From: Pseudomonadota bacterium | GTDB taxonomy: Bacteria; Desulfobacterota; S145-22 | NCBI GenBank assembly: GCA_015493505.1 | Contig: WGDA01000051.1 | Span: forward strand, 1 to 47,531 | Length of the DNA: 47,531 bases | Reading direction: 5' to 3' | In this document: positions 9,250 through 18,424 of the stretch, in pieces | Layout of the letters: each line of letters begins with the position of its first letter | Position numbering within the stretch: position 1 is the first letter of the stretch | The notes under the pieces: generated by a model | Databases searched by the model: none | The model's input: the letters and a program-made list of their open reading frames with translations, nothing else | What the model was told of the DNA's origin: nothing | Position numbers and translations under genes: made by a program

Positions 9250-9316
9250 GCTCGTAAGGGTATCGTGCCAGGTTCGTCAAACGCCCCTGCATCCCGTTGA
9301 ACATTTTATCTTTAAT

Positions 9317-9545
9317 GGTTTCGTAATAAGTCAGAATTAGAAGGCAAAGTAAAAAGCTTCAAGTTCAAGGAGCGCAATTCCTGAGGAATGAGGCGACCTT
9401 GAAGGTCGCTGCAATGATTCACCCTGCCTGCCCCGTAGCTCTGGAAGATGGTACTGGGGTTAAATTGGCTTTGCCACCTCGCTTTGCGAGATTTAACAGG
9501 GCAGGGGATGCAGCGCAACGCCGAAATTGGACTTTTTACGAAGCC
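9317..9545. repeat. MITE-like palindromic element, 229 bp
   Basis: The ends are imperfect inverted repeats. TTCGTAATAAGTC at 9320-9332 matches the complement of the right end (GACTTTTTACGAA, 9530-9542) at 12 of 13 positions, and GG/CC flank both. The inside is rich in further self-complementary parts. GCGACCTT/AAGGTCGC is perfect around 9401, ATTCC/GGAAT lies at 9377-9389, CCTGCCC pairs with GGGCAGG, GTTAAAT pairs with ATTTAAC, and CTCGC/GCGAG lies near 9478-9490. No coding frame is convincing. This fits a small non-autonomous transposable or REP-like unit. Whether it recurs in the genome cannot be tested here. Confidence 0.55.
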
Positions 9546-9589
9546 GACATCTTTGGTTTGTTAGCCCTATGGACTTGAACCTGTGTGGC

Positions 9590-9616
9590 AACCCCCTTGT
9601 AAGGGGGTTTTTTTTT
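9590..9616 (+). terminator. Intrinsic terminator
   Basis: Stem AACCCCCTT / AAGGGGGTT with a tiny loop, running directly into a run of T residues (ends 9616). It lies upstream of the pyrB promoter, so it most likely ends transcripts arriving from the polysaccharide block or the palindromic element. Confidence 0.85.
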
Positions 9617-9710
9617 GCATATTCCGGTGTACGATATAAAAGTGATAGTTATGAGGGGGAGCGTGATGGGAAAGGTGCACCAAAATGCTTCTTCCCAAAA
9701 ATATTTTTTG

Positions 9711-9719
9711 TGCTATAAT
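9711..9719 (+). promoter_or_regulatory. Extended -10 promoter of pyrB
   Basis: TGC followed by a perfect TATAAT (9714-9719) gives an extended -10. No good -35 is seen at the right distance. The start would fall near 9726, leaving only about 12 nt before the pyrB ATG and no clear Shine-Dalgarno sequence, so the message is nearly leaderless. Confidence 0.65.
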
Positions 9720-9737
9720 ACACATGGCGACTGAACA

Positions 9738-10676
9738 ATGGAAATATCCTTCTTCCATAAGAACCTCCTTGGAATTGAAGGGCTTCGTGTTGAAGAAATC
9801 AGGACACTTTTAGACGCCACGACGGCCTTTAAAGAGATTTCAAGGCGGGAGATCAAGAAGGTTCCCACGTTACGTGGCAAAACCGTTGTCAATCTCTTTT
9901 TTGAACCCAGCACGCGAACACGCACCTCTTTCGAACTGGCCGCCAAACGGCTCAGCGCCGACACGGTCAATATTTCCGCGTCGACCAGCAGTGTCGTCAA
10001 GGGGGAAACCCTGGTGGATACCGCCCGGAACCTGCAGGCCATGCATCCGGACCTTATCATTCTACGGCATGGGGCGGCGGGGGCGCCGCACTTTCTCTCG
10101 CGCCACATCGATGTCCCCATCGTCAACGCGGGGGATGGGGCCCACGAACATCCCACCCAGGCGCTTCTGGATCTTTACACGATGGAAGAACATGTGGGAA
10201 GCGTGAAGGGGAAGACAATCGGCATTGTGGGGGATATCAAACACAGCCGCGTGGCCCGGTCAAACGTCCTTGCCCTCACGAAGATGGGCGCGCGGGTTGT
10301 TGTGTGTGGCCCACCCACCCTTATCCCCGCGGGGATCGAAGCGATGGATGTCACGGTAAGCTACGATTTCGATGAAATTCTTCCGGAGCTGGACATCGTC
10401 ATGATGCTGCGGATTCAGTTGGAGCGACAGGAACGCGGCCTGTTCCCGACCCTTTTGGAGTATTCCCGCCTGTATGGGCTGAACAAGAATCGGGTGAATC
10501 GCTGTAAGCCTAACATCCTCATTATGCATCCAGGCCCCATCAATCGTGGCATCGAACTGGACCCCGACGTGGCAGACGGATCGCGTTCCGTGATTCTGGA
10601 CCAGGTGGAAAACGGACTGGCCCTGCGAATGGCGATTCTGTATCTCCTGTGTGGAGGAAAACATCATGATACTTAA
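9738..10676 (+). CDS. pyrB: Aspartate carbamoyltransferase catalytic subunit
   Basis: Catalyses carbamoyl phosphate plus L-aspartate to N-carbamoyl-aspartate, the committed step of pyrimidine synthesis in the cytoplasm. The 312-residue length is normal. The carbamoyl-phosphate site STRTRTSFE is at 58-66, HPTQALLDL starts at 138, and the C-terminal MHPGPINRG motif is present. No pyrI regulatory-subunit gene follows. The dihydroorotase gene comes next, overlapping by 11 bp, as in class A/B ATCase-DHOase operons. No PyrR-type attenuator is visible in the very short leader. Confidence 0.97.
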   Translation: MEISFFHKNLLGIEGLRVEEIRTLLDATTAFKEISRREIKKVPTLRGKTVVNLFFEPSTRTRTSFELAAKRLSADTVNISASTSSVVKGETLVDTARNLQAMHPDLIILRHGAAGAPHFLSRHIDVPIVNAGDGAHEHPTQALLDLYTMEEHVGSVKGKTIGIVGDIKHSRVARSNVLALTKMGARVVVCGPPTLIPAGIEAMDVTVSYDFDEILPELDIVMMLRIQLERQERGLFPTLLEYSRLYGLNKNRVNRCKPNILIMHPGPINRGIELDPDVADGSRSVILDQVENGLALRMAILYLLCGGKHHDT

Positions 10677-11988
10677 AGGGGGTTGGGTTTTGAACCCCGC
10701 CACGAACACGCAGGAGATCATGGATATCCTCATCACGGAAGAACGCATTGAAAGGATTGGGGGCGGAATCGCGCGCCAGTTCCACGGAGAGGAGACCTTT
10801 GACTGTACTGGCCTTTGGGTGATGCCGGGGTTGGTTGACCCGCACGTCCATCTCCGCGAGCCGGGGTACGAATACAAGGAAACCATCCATACGGGTACCC
10901 AGGCGGCGGCAGCGGGGGGGGTTACCAGCATCGCCTGCATGGCCAATACCTTGCCGGTGAATGACACCGCGACTGTGACCCGATATATCCGGGAAAAGGC
11001 CAACGCGGAAGGAATCGTCGAGGTCTATCCCGTCGGCGCCGCCACAAAAGGCCTGCGGGGAGAGCGGCTCGCTGAAATCGGCCTGATGCGGGAGGCCGGG
11101 ATCGTGGCCTTGTCGGATGACGGGTTTCCCATCCGGGACGCGGAAATCCTCCGGCTGGTTCTTGAATATGCCAGGCGATTCGGCCTGCCCGTGATCGACC
11201 ACTGCGAAGACCTGACCCTCACAAAAGGCGGCATGGTCCATGAGGGGAAGACCGGAACCCGCATGGGTTTAAAAGGCATCCCATGCGTCGCGGAAAGCGT
11301 GATGGTGGCGAGGGATGTCCTCCTGGCGGAGTGGCTGAAAGCCCCCGTGCATATCGCGCACGTGAGTTGCAAGGAATCTGTGGAGCTGATTCGCCGGGCC
11401 AAGGAACGGGGGACACCCGTGACCTGTGAGGTCACTCCCCATCATCTCTCCCTCACGGTGGATGACCTGTTTCTCTCCAAATATGACGCGAATTTCAAGG
11501 TCAACCCGCCGTTGCGTGAAGAATCGGACCGTGAGGCCCTTCTGGCCGCCCTGAAAGACGGAATCATCGACTGCATCGCGACGGACCACGCGCCCCATGA
11601 CGCGCAGTCTAAGATGGTGGAATTTGAATACGCGGCCAACGGAATTTCCGGCCTGGAAACGGCACTTCCCCTCGCGCTGGAAGCCGGCAGACAGGCGGGA
11701 ATCCCGTTGCTTTCTCTCTTGTCCAGAATGACAGTGGAGCCGGCCCGTATCCTGGGGATAGACAGGGGACGAATCTCTCCGGGCGGGATGGCAAATCTTG
11801 TGATCTTCGACCCGGAAAAGGAGTGGACCGTTGACCCGGAAAGGTTTTTTTCAAAGGGGAAAAACACCCCTTTCTCGGGAAGAGCCCTGAAGGGGAAGGT
11901 GATGGCGACCCTCTTTCACGGAAGGGCGGTTTATCTGGATGAGAATAATCCGTGGGGTCTGACGCCGATTTGCGTGAAGAGATCGTGA
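10666..11988 (+). CDS. pyrC: Dihydroorotase
   Basis: Cyclises carbamoyl-aspartate to dihydroorotate, the next step after PyrB. The 440-residue type I enzyme carries the metal-binding [10 protein letters not shown] at 58-67, the [10 protein letters not shown] and CEVTPHHL segments with further metal histidines, and the catalytic TDHAPH. It is therefore expected to be active, unlike the PyrC' pseudo-enzymes. GGAGG (10653-10657) sits 8 nt before the ATG at 10666, which is why this start was taken over an upstream GTG at 10651. The start lies inside the end of pyrB, suggesting translational coupling and perhaps a PyrB-PyrC complex. Confidence 0.96.
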   Translation: MILKGGWVLNPATNTQEIMDILITEERIERIGGGIARQFHGEETFDCTGLWVMPGLVDPHVHLREPGYEYKETIHTGTQAAAAGGVTSIACMANTLPVNDTATVTRYIREKANAEGIVEVYPVGAATKGLRGERLAEIGLMREAGIVALSDDGFPIRDAEILRLVLEYARRFGLPVIDHCEDLTLTKGGMVHEGKTGTRMGLKGIPCVAESVMVARDVLLAEWLKAPVHIAHVSCKESVELIRRAKERGTPVTCEVTPHHLSLTVDDLFLSKYDANFKVNPPLREESDREALLAALKDGIIDCIATDHAPHDAQSKMVEFEYAANGISGLETALPLALEAGRQAGIPLLSLLSRMTVEPARILGIDRGRISPGGMANLVIFDPEKEWTVDPERFFSKGKNTPFSGRALKGKVMATLFHGRAVYLDENNPWGLTPICVKRS

Positions 11989-12033
11989 GGATGTGGCCTT
12001 ACGTTGAAGAAACACGAAAAGGAGGGTTCCACC

Positions 12034-12909
12034 GTGGGGTGGTGGCGGCGATTTTTCAGGACGTTTAAGGGGGAAGACGAGCCCCCCTCGTCCGTGACCG
12101 AAAAAGACATCCAGCAGCTCATTGACATCGGCGAACGGGAAGGACTCCTGAATGAGGACGAGCACGACATGATTACGGGGGTCTTCGAGTTCAAGAAAAC
12201 CATGGTCAGAGAGGTGATGATTCCCCGAACGGAAATCGTGGCGGTTCCCAAAGAGACCCCCCTGAGCGACTGGATTACGTTGGTGGTCAAGGAAGGCCAT
12301 TCCCGTGTCCCCGTCTTCGTGGATACCCTGGATAACATCATTGGCATCGTGCATGTCAAAGACCTGTTCCAGTTCTGGGGCAGGCCGGAGGAGGAATTCT
12401 CCCTCGATGACATTCTCCATGCGCCCCACTTCATCCCCGAAACCCGCCGGCTGGAAGAGCTTCTCAAAGACTTCAAGGCCTGGCGGGTGCATATCGCGAT
12501 CGTGGTGGATGAATATGGGGGAACGGCGGGCATTGTCACCATTGAAGACCTGATAGAAGAGATTTTCGGTGAGATCGAAGACGAGTTTGACGAGGTAGAG
12601 CAGGAGCCGTTTCAGCCCCAGGACGATGGCTCTGTTCTGGTGGACGCGGGGGTAGAGATCGATGAGTTTCAGGAATATTTCGGCCTGCCGGAGGAAAAGG
12701 GCCAGTATGAAACCCTGAGCGGTTTAATCTTTGAGATTACGGGGCGCGTTCCCCTCCCGAAGGAAAAAATTTCGTATAAAAACCTGACCCTGGTGATTGA
12801 GGCGGCAGACCCCAAACGCATCTACTCCGTACGGGTGATTCCCCCCGCTTCCCGGAAGGGCGACAAGAAGAAAGAAGGTCAGGACGCGGGGGATGCCGTG
12901 GCCAGCTGA
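12034..12909 (+). CDS. CorC/HlyC-family CBS-domain protein
   Basis: Soluble protein of the CorC/TlyC group. It has a short basic N-terminus, then an acidic helix, a CBS pair from about residue 50 to 170 ([60 protein letters not shown]) and a C-terminal transporter-associated domain (about 200-275). Relatives bind adenine nucleotides and assist Mg/Co efflux, and some delta-type genomes pair them with Lnt or YbeY. No membrane segment is present. The start is set at GTG 12034 because AAAAGGAGGG ends 7 nt before it. A TTG at 12004 has a poorer site. Its last 31 bp overlap the convergent rlmN gene. Confidence 0.88.
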   Translation: MGWWRRFFRTFKGEDEPPSSVTEKDIQQLIDIGEREGLLNEDEHDMITGVFEFKKTMVREVMIPRTEIVAVPKETPLSDWITLVVKEGHSRVPVFVDTLDNIIGIVHVKDLFQFWGRPEEEFSLDDILHAPHFIPETRRLEELLKDFKAWRVHIAIVVDEYGGTAGIVTIEDLIEEIFGEIEDEFDEVEQEPFQPQDDGSVLVDAGVEIDEFQEYFGLPEEKGQYETLSGLIFEITGRVPLPKEKISYKNLTLVIEAADPKRIYSVRVIPPASRKGDKKKEGQDAGDAVAS

Positions 12910-13913
12910 CCGCAGGCGGCGGAGATGTCATCCCCCCGGCTGTCACGGATGATGGCCGTCATGTGCGCCTTCAACAGCAATTCCTGGAATTTCCGGATAG
13001 AAACCTCATCCGGACGTTTGAAAGGAATTCCTTCGGTTTCGTTGAAGGGGATGAGGTTGATTTTGGCTTTGAACCCTTTGAAAAGATTAATCAGCGCCTT
13101 CGCGTCCCGTTCCCGGTCGTTCACGCCCTTCAGCATGACGTATTCGAACGTGATACGTTCCCGGTTTCGGAGGCTGATGGCGCGACACGCGGATAGGAGG
13201 CGCTCGATGGGATACGTGCGGTTGATGGGCATCAGGCGGCTCCGTGTCTCATTGTCCGCGGCGTTCAGGGAGACGGCAAGGCGAAAACGTTTGGCCTTCT
13301 CGCCCAGCGTCTGAAGCTGGTCCACCAGCCCGCATGTCGAAACCGTTATCCTGCGATGCGAGAACTGAAAGCCATCCGGGGCCCCAAGAATTTCTATGGC
13401 CTTGAGGGTATTTGCCAGGTTGTCCAGGGGTTCTCCCATGCCCATGAAGACAAGGTTGGTGATCTTGCGTTTTGGCCCGATCGCGGCCTGCACCCGGCAG
13501 ACCTGATCCACGATCTCTCCCGCCTGAAGGTCCCGACGCCACCCCATCCGCGCCGTCTTGCAGAAGGCGCACCCCATCCGGCATCCTACCTGAGTCGAGA
13601 CGCACAAGGTCAGCCGCGGGGAATCGGGGATGAGTACCCCTTCGACCGCCTGCCCGTCTGAAAGCCGATAGAGGTATTTCGTGGTGCCATCCCGGGAAAT
13701 CTCCGATGTTTCTATCTCAAGGGAATGGGTCAGAAACGTGGCATCAAACTTACGCTGGGAGATTTTGGAAATATCCGTCATCGTGGTAAAATCGGTGACG
13801 CCCTTCTGATAGAGCCATTTGAAAAGCTGCGTGGCGCGGAAGCGCGGTTCTCCCATCTTTTTCAGAAGCTCAACCAGTTCCTCTTTCGTGTAGTTTTTGA
13901 TGGGAAGCGGCAT
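12879..13913 (-). CDS. rlmN: Dual-specificity 23S rRNA/tRNA adenine C2-methyltransferase
   Basis: Radical-SAM enzyme that methylates C2 of A2503 in 23S rRNA and A37 in some tRNAs. The 344-residue product has the N-terminal RNA-binding helices and the cluster motif CRMGCAFC (Cys111, 115, 118). It also has a cysteine in TLCVSTQVG (104) and the C-terminal methyl-carrying cysteine in AACGQLA (about 334). The SAM-binding GMGEPLDN segment is clear. It is the last gene of the long minus-strand run and reads convergently into the corC-like gene. Confidence 0.96.
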   Translation of the reverse strand: MPLPIKNYTKEELVELLKKMGEPRFRATQLFKWLYQKGVTDFTTMTDISKISQRKFDATFLTHSLEIETSEISRDGTTKYLYRLSDGQAVEGVLIPDSPRLTLCVSTQVGCRMGCAFCKTARMGWRRDLQAGEIVDQVCRVQAAIGPKRKITNLVFMGMGEPLDNLANTLKAIEILGAPDGFQFSHRRITVSTCGLVDQLQTLGEKAKRFRLAVSLNAADNETRSRLMPINRTYPIERLLSACRAISLRNRERITFEYVMLKGVNDRERDAKALINLFKGFKAKINLIPFNETEGIPFKRPDEVSIRKFQELLLKAHMTAIIRDSRGDDISAACGQLATASPAS

Positions 13914-13931
13914 AGACGCAAAGAGGGGTTG

Positions 13932-14429
13932 TCAGGAACGATGGTGGGGGTTCAATGACCGGATCAGAAACCGGGTAAGAATGTTTTCAGACTGCCGACG
14001 CAGGTCCGGATCCTGAATGTCCTCCACGCAGCGTTTGACCCAGGCGGTTTCATCCGGGGGGAGACTGTAAACCTCGCGTTCAGTTTCATTTCGGGGGTTG
14101 GGTTCCGGAGCGGCGTTTTCCGAGGTGATGGCCCCGATCTCGATTCGGAGGTCCCTGACAAAGGGATGGCCGGCGGCATGATTCAGCCGGTCGATCAGGT
14201 GCGACTTCATCTGGGTCAGCTCAAACCGCCAGGTTGGGGAAGGGGTGCGGATCCATGCCACGCCTTTCTGGAATCGGCGAACCTCCGTGTTCCTGAGGAT
14301 GTACGGTCCCATAGTCTTCCTCCAGAGGGCCGCAAATTTTACCAGGTCCGGGTAAAACGGGATGCCATGCTGGCGGCAGATTCGTTGCATCACACGGGAG
14401 ATGGGATCGTAATGGCGATAGGTCATCAT
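13932..14429 (-). CDS. DciA-like protein (DUF721)
   Basis: The 165-residue protein has the DUF721/DciA core in its first 100 residues: a helix ending FAALWRKTMGPYILRNTEVRRFQKGVAWIRTPSPTWRFELTQ in two short pieces, then MKSHLIDRLNHAAGHPFVRDLRIEIG. DciA proteins help load the replicative helicase DnaB in bacteria that lack DnaC. The ATG overlaps the TGA of metG in an ATGA arrangement, so translation should be coupled. The acidic C-terminal half is not conserved in the family. Confidence 0.75.
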   Translation of the reverse strand: MMTYRHYDPISRVMQRICRQHGIPFYPDLVKFAALWRKTMGPYILRNTEVRRFQKGVAWIRTPSPTWRFELTQMKSHLIDRLNHAAGHPFVRDLRIEIGAITSENAAPEPNPRNETEREVYSLPPDETAWVKRCVEDIQDPDLRRQSENILTRFLIRSLNPHHRS

Positions 14430-15967
14430 ATGTCGGTTTCCACCCTGGGGAAAAGCGGGGGTTTCCGGGTGATGGCCTGGCCCAGGGGGATTTGTCCCCA
14501 GGCACGATCCGCGTCCAGCCGGGAGGTGTTTTCATCAATCGGGGGGAGCAAAAGCTGCTCCCGCATCTTCCGCGCGCTTTCGGGCATAAAGGGGTACACC
14601 ATCTGGGAAACGTGCCGGATCCCCTCGAAGAGGGTAGCCATGACCGTCATGAGGCGGTTCCGTTTTTCAGGGTCCTTGGCGAGTTGCCAGGGGGCGGTTT
14701 CATCCACGTACTTGTTCAGGCGACCTACCAGGCGCCAGATAGCGGTCAGGGCCTGGTGGAACGCGATATCCTTGAAGGCCGTGGCCACCTCCTCATAGAT
14801 GTCTTGGGTCAGCTCCCGAATCTCCGTTTCCAGATCCGTCAGGTCAGAGGGCTCCTCCAGCTTGCCGTCGAAATACTTTACCAGCATTCCCACGCTCCGG
14901 TTGAGGAGGTTGCCCAGATCGTTCGCAAGGTCGCTGTTGATGCGGTGCGCCATGGCCTGGTCGGAGTAATCTCCATCCTGCCCGAAGGGGACCTCCCGCA
15001 GGAGAAAGTAACGAAGGGGGTCCACCCCATAGACGTCCACGAGCCGGTAGGGGTCCACCACGTTTCGCAGTGATTTGGACATCTTCTTCCCCTCAATGGT
15101 CCACCAGCCGTGGGCGAAGACCTGTTTGGGTGGCTCGAGGCCCGCCGACATGAGAAAGGTGGGCCAGTAAACCGCGTGGAACCTCAGGATATCCTTGCCG
15201 ATGAGGTGTACGTCCGCCGGCCAGTAGTGGTTAAAGCGGTCCATGTCGTCGGGATAACCGATGGCCGAAATGTAGTTGAGAAGGGCGTCGAACCAGACAT
15301 AGATGACGTGTTTCGGGTTCCCTGGCACGGGAATTCCCCAGGAAAAGGTGGTGCGGCTGATACTCAGGTCTTTCAGTCCTCCCTTGACGAAGGAGACGAG
15401 TTCGTTGTAGCGGGTCTCGGGCCGGACGAAGGTTGGGGATGTCTTCAGATAGTCGAGAAGGCGTTCCTGATAGGCGGACATCTTGAAGAAGTAGCTTTCC
15501 TCCTGAAGTTTATGGACCTCACGCCCGCAGTCGGGACACTTCCCGTCCGCCAGTTGCTGTTCCGTCCAGAACGATTCGCACGGAGTACAGTACCAGTCCT
15601 CGTACATACCGAGATAGATATCTCCCCCTTTTTGGACCGTCTCAAAAAAATGGCTCGCCGCCTTGATGTGGCGCTCCTGGGTGGTGCGGATGAAATCATC
15701 GTTGCTGATGTTCAGCCTGACCCACAAGTTTTTGAACCGTTCCACCACCCGGTCAGCCAACTGAATAGGCGTTTCTCCCGCCGCCTCGGCAGCCTTTTCC
15801 ACTTTCTGGCCGTGCTCATCCGTGCCAGTCAGGAAAAAGACATCCCGACTGGCATAGCGGTAATAACGCGCCAGGACATCCGCCGCCACCGTGGTGTAGG
15901 CGTGTCCGATATGCGGGAGGTCGTTGACATAGTAAATCGGGGTCGTCACGTAGAATGTTTCAGCCAT
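14426..15967 (-). CDS. metG: Methionine--tRNA ligase
   Basis: Charges tRNA-Met in the cytoplasm. In the 513-residue class I synthetase, the HIGH motif lies at 19-22, KMSKS at 295-299, and a single zinc knuckle is formed by Cys127, 130, 144 and 147. The C-terminal EMAP/tRNA-binding domain found in longer MetRS forms is absent, so the enzyme stops after the anticodon-binding helical domain. AAAGGAT precedes the ATG, and the ricT-like stop is 3 bp upstream. Confidence 0.97.
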   Translation of the reverse strand: MAETFYVTTPIYYVNDLPHIGHAYTTVAADVLARYYRYASRDVFFLTGTDEHGQKVEKAAEAAGETPIQLADRVVERFKNLWVRLNISNDDFIRTTQERHIKAASHFFETVQKGGDIYLGMYEDWYCTPCESFWTEQQLADGKCPDCGREVHKLQEESYFFKMSAYQERLLDYLKTSPTFVRPETRYNELVSFVKGGLKDLSISRTTFSWGIPVPGNPKHVIYVWFDALLNYISAIGYPDDMDRFNHYWPADVHLIGKDILRFHAVYWPTFLMSAGLEPPKQVFAHGWWTIEGKKMSKSLRNVVDPYRLVDVYGVDPLRYFLLREVPFGQDGDYSDQAMAHRINSDLANDLGNLLNRSVGMLVKYFDGKLEEPSDLTDLETEIRELTQDIYEEVATAFKDIAFHQALTAIWRLVGRLNKYVDETAPWQLAKDPEKRNRLMTVMATLFEGIRHVSQMVYPFMPESARKMREQLLLPPIDENTSRLDADRAWGQIPLGQAITRKPPLFPRVETDI

Positions 15968-15970
15968 TTC

Positions 15971-16771
15971 TTATCCTTTCATCCAGTTTTCCGGCGTCAT
16001 CTCGACCGTTTCACCTGTTTTGTTGAGGTGAACCCAGAAGCGCTCCTTCAGAATATCGAGCCGGACAACGCGGCCCTCTCCCTTCGTGGTTTTAATCCGC
16101 TTGCCCATTTTCGGAATTTTTTTGCCCATTTCCTTATAGAGGGGGAATTCAAAGGCCAGACAACACATGAGCCGTCCGCAGCGCCCCGAAATATCATCCG
16201 GGTTGAGCAGCAACCCCTGGGCCTTGGCCATCTTGATGGAAACCAGTTCGAAGGAGGGCATAAACTTGGCGCAGCAGAGTTCCCGGCCACACGCCCCGAT
16301 GCCTCCGACCAGCTTCGCCTCGTCCCGGGCCCCGATCTGGCGCATCTCGATGCGGGTCTTGAACTCAGAGGCCAGCAGACGCACCAGCCTGCGAAAATCG
16401 ACCCGCTTGTCAGCCGTGAAATAGAAGATGGCCTTGGAGCCGTCGAAGAAATATTCCACATTGACCACCTTCATGAACAGCCCCAACTCCCGCGCCTTTT
16501 CGGCGCAGAAGAATTTCGCTCTCAGTTCCTTCTGACGGATTTCCTCCGCCTGGCGGATATCGTCTTCCGTCGCCTTTCTGAGAACCCGTTTCAAACCCTT
16601 GTGAATCAGGTTTTTCTCTTTCATGTGCGGGGGGATGACCACCTTGCCCAGGGTGATGCCATGCTCCGTTTCCACGATTACCGGATCGTTCTTCTCGAGT
16701 GCGAGGGAATTGGCGTCAAAGTCATAGATTTTCATGGTGCGTTTGAACCGCACACCGACCACTTCAACCAC
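15971..16771 (-). CDS. PSP1/RicT (YaaT)-like protein
   Basis: The 266-residue protein is of the PSP1 C-terminal family. Hallmarks are the FKRTMKIYDFDA start, the GKVVIPPHM turn, the stretch KAIFYFTADKRVDFRRLVRLL, and cysteine pairs in CGRELCCAKF and CGRLMCC. In Bacillus, RicT(YaaT) forms an iron-sulfur-bearing complex that aids RNase Y. The Gram-negative function is not settled. The gene follows holB with an 8-bp overlap, the same tmk-holB-yaaT order seen in Firmicutes. The GTG start has GGAGG 6 nt upstream, inside holB. Confidence 0.85.
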   Translation of the reverse strand: MVEVVGVRFKRTMKIYDFDANSLALEKNDPVIVETEHGITLGKVVIPPHMKEKNLIHKGLKRVLRKATEDDIRQAEEIRQKELRAKFFCAEKARELGLFMKVVNVEYFFDGSKAIFYFTADKRVDFRRLVRLLASEFKTRIEMRQIGARDEAKLVGGIGACGRELCCAKFMPSFELVSIKMAKAQGLLLNPDDISGRCGRLMCCLAFEFPLYKEMGKKIPKMGKRIKTTKGEGRVVRLDILKERFWVHLNKTGETVEMTPENWMKG

Positions 16772-17759
16772 GAAGTTCCTCCATTTCGAGCCGGAGCGTG
16801 GTGAAGATCAGCTCGGGGCTCGCGTTGTTTTTCAAATCCGCCATGGCCTGAAGGATATCCTCCACCAGATTGGGAAATTTTTCCCTTGCCTCCGCGGGTA
16901 GCCTGGCGGCGATTTTTTTCACAATCCCGGAGGTATGCGCGGCTACCCCGCACTTGCCTTCCAGGGTAGCCCAGACATCTCTGACTGTCCATAGGGCACG
17001 TTCCAGAAATGCCTCCATCGTATCCCTCTGTTTAGCCCATTTAGGCGTTTCAATCAAGCCCGCGGCACTTTCCCCGAGGAGGATGGAGGTGAGGAGGGCG
17101 TCTATCTCCCGAGAAGTGTCCTGGCCGTCCGTTTCCAGGAGGGAGAGTAGTCGCGTAACGCTTCCCTGGCAGAGCTCGAGGGCGGGCTCGGAGAGTGAAA
17201 TCTCAACGCCCGCGTGCCGCGCCACCTCGATGAGGGCCTGTTTGGAGAGGGGAGACAGCCGCACAATCTGGCAGCGGGAACGGATGGTTTCGAGCAGCGC
17301 GTAAGGGGTGGAGGTGACGAGGATAAAAATGGTGTGGGATGGAGGGGCCTCCAGCGTCAGCAAAAGGGCGTTCGAGGCCTCAATTCCCAGCCGTTCCGCA
17401 GGGTCGATGACCACGACCCGCCGGTTGCCCTCATAAGGACCGTAGGCGAGGGTTTCCTGAAGCTGACGGACCTGCTCAACTGAGATGGTCTGTTTGCCGG
17501 GAGCCGGTGAAACCTTCAGGAAGTCCGGATGGTTTCCAACGAGAATTTTCTGGCAGGCGTCGCAGCTCCCACAGGGCGCCTCGGCTTCATTCTGACAATT
17601 GAGGCTGAGGGCGAAGAATCGCGCGGTGGTTTTCTTTCCCACGCCGGGAGGGCCCGTGAAAAGATAGCTGCCACCCACGCGCCTCGAAGCAATCATTCTC
17701 CGGATGAGCTGAATCGCCACGGGCTGGCCGACAGGCGTGAAGGAGGCCGGGTCGGACAT
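16764..17759 (-). CDS. holB: DNA polymerase III delta' subunit
   Basis: Clamp-loader subunit. The 331-residue AAA+ protein has Walker A GPPGVGKKT (36-44), a zinc module from Cys55, 63, 66 and 69, the modified Walker B region VVVIDPAERLG, and the SRC motif (IRSRCQIV) that supplies the arginine finger. The C-terminal helical domain is present. GGAGGGG stands 8 nt before the ATG. It lies 2 bp after tmk, a common pairing. Confidence 0.9.
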   Translation of the reverse strand: MSDPASFTPVGQPVAIQLIRRMIASRRVGGSYLFTGPPGVGKKTTARFFALSLNCQNEAEAPCGSCDACQKILVGNHPDFLKVSPAPGKQTISVEQVRQLQETLAYGPYEGNRRVVVIDPAERLGIEASNALLLTLEAPPSHTIFILVTSTPYALLETIRSRCQIVRLSPLSKQALIEVARHAGVEISLSEPALELCQGSVTRLLSLLETDGQDTSREIDALLTSILLGESAAGLIETPKWAKQRDTMEAFLERALWTVRDVWATLEGKCGVAAHTSGIVKKIAARLPAEAREKFPNLVEDILQAMADLKNNASPELIFTTLRLEMEELRG

Positions 17760-17761
17760 GC

Positions 17762-18424
17762 CTAATTCCCCTCCAGGAGTCCCCGGTCACGCAGCGCCGC
17801 CGTGACCTTCCGGAAGACATTCTCGACAGGCCGGGTCGCGTCGCAGAGGACAATACGATCTGGAAACTTCTTCGCCAGGGCCAGGTATCCTGCACGGACC
17901 CGCCGGTGAAAGGCCATGTCCTGGGATTCCATCCGGTCCAGGTCACCCCGGATCCGTTTCAGGCCCACCTCGGGCGGACAGTCCAGGAGAAAGGTAATAT
18001 CCGGTGTGAGGCCCCGCGTGACGAAGGCGTTGAGGTCCTGGATCTTTTTCAGGTCGATCCCGCGGCCGTAGCCCTGGTAGGCGACGGTGGAATCGGTATA
18101 CCGGTCACACAGCACGATCTTCCCTGCCCGCAGGGCGGGCGTCAGGATCCGGGCCACGTGCTGGGCCCGGTCGGCCAGATAGAGCATCAGCTCCGCCAGG
18201 GGGTCCAGGGGTTCCGGGTGGTGGGTGAGCAGATCCTCCCGGATTCGCCGCCCGATGGGGCCCTCACCGGGCTCCAGGGTGGTCAGGGCGGCCAGGCCCT
18301 TTGTGGTGAGGAGGGCCTCAAGGCGGGTCATCTGGGTGGTCTTGCCACACCCCTCGATCCCCTCGAAGGTAATCAGGACGCCCCGTTTGTTGCCTGACTC
18401 GGGGTTCATGGCCTCAGTAGACAT
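17762..18424 (-). CDS. tmk: Thymidylate kinase
   Basis: Phosphorylates dTMP to dTDP. The 220-residue product has P-loop GIEGCGKTT at 22-30, LEPGEGPIGRRIRE (the first Arg after the P-loop partner is replaced compared with EPGGT), and the DRYTDSTVAYQGYGRG nucleotide-binding motif. The LID region reads LDRMESQDMAFHRRV. The first 14 residues are a nonconserved extension. GGAG 7 nt upstream supports the ATG at 18424, which overlaps the floxA stop by 11 bp. The join of a redox operon to replication genes falls here. Confidence 0.93.
   Translation of the reverse strand: MSTEAMNPESGNKRGVLITFEGIEGCGKTTQMTRLEALLTTKGLAALTTLEPGEGPIGRRIREDLLTHHPEPLDPLAELMLYLADRAQHVARILTPALRAGKIVLCDRYTDSTVAYQGYGRGIDLKKIQDLNAFVTRGLTPDITFLLDCPPEVGLKRIRGDLDRMESQDMAFHRRVRAGYLALAKKFPDRIVLCDATRPVENVFRKVTAALRDRGLLEGN

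Larger units (their letters stand above)
9250..9737. other. Intergenic region between polysaccharide block and pyr operon
   Basis: No gene is supported. In order the region holds about 65 bp of unassigned sequence, a palindromic MITE-like element (9317-9545), a strong intrinsic terminator (9590-9616) and an extended -10 promoter for pyrB (9711-9719). Confidence 0.7.

Noticed and set aside
9546-9737. PyrR-type attenuator ahead of pyrB
   Set aside because: The terminator at 9590-9616 lies upstream of a good extended -10 (9711-9719) that leaves almost no leader, so it most likely ends upstream transcription.
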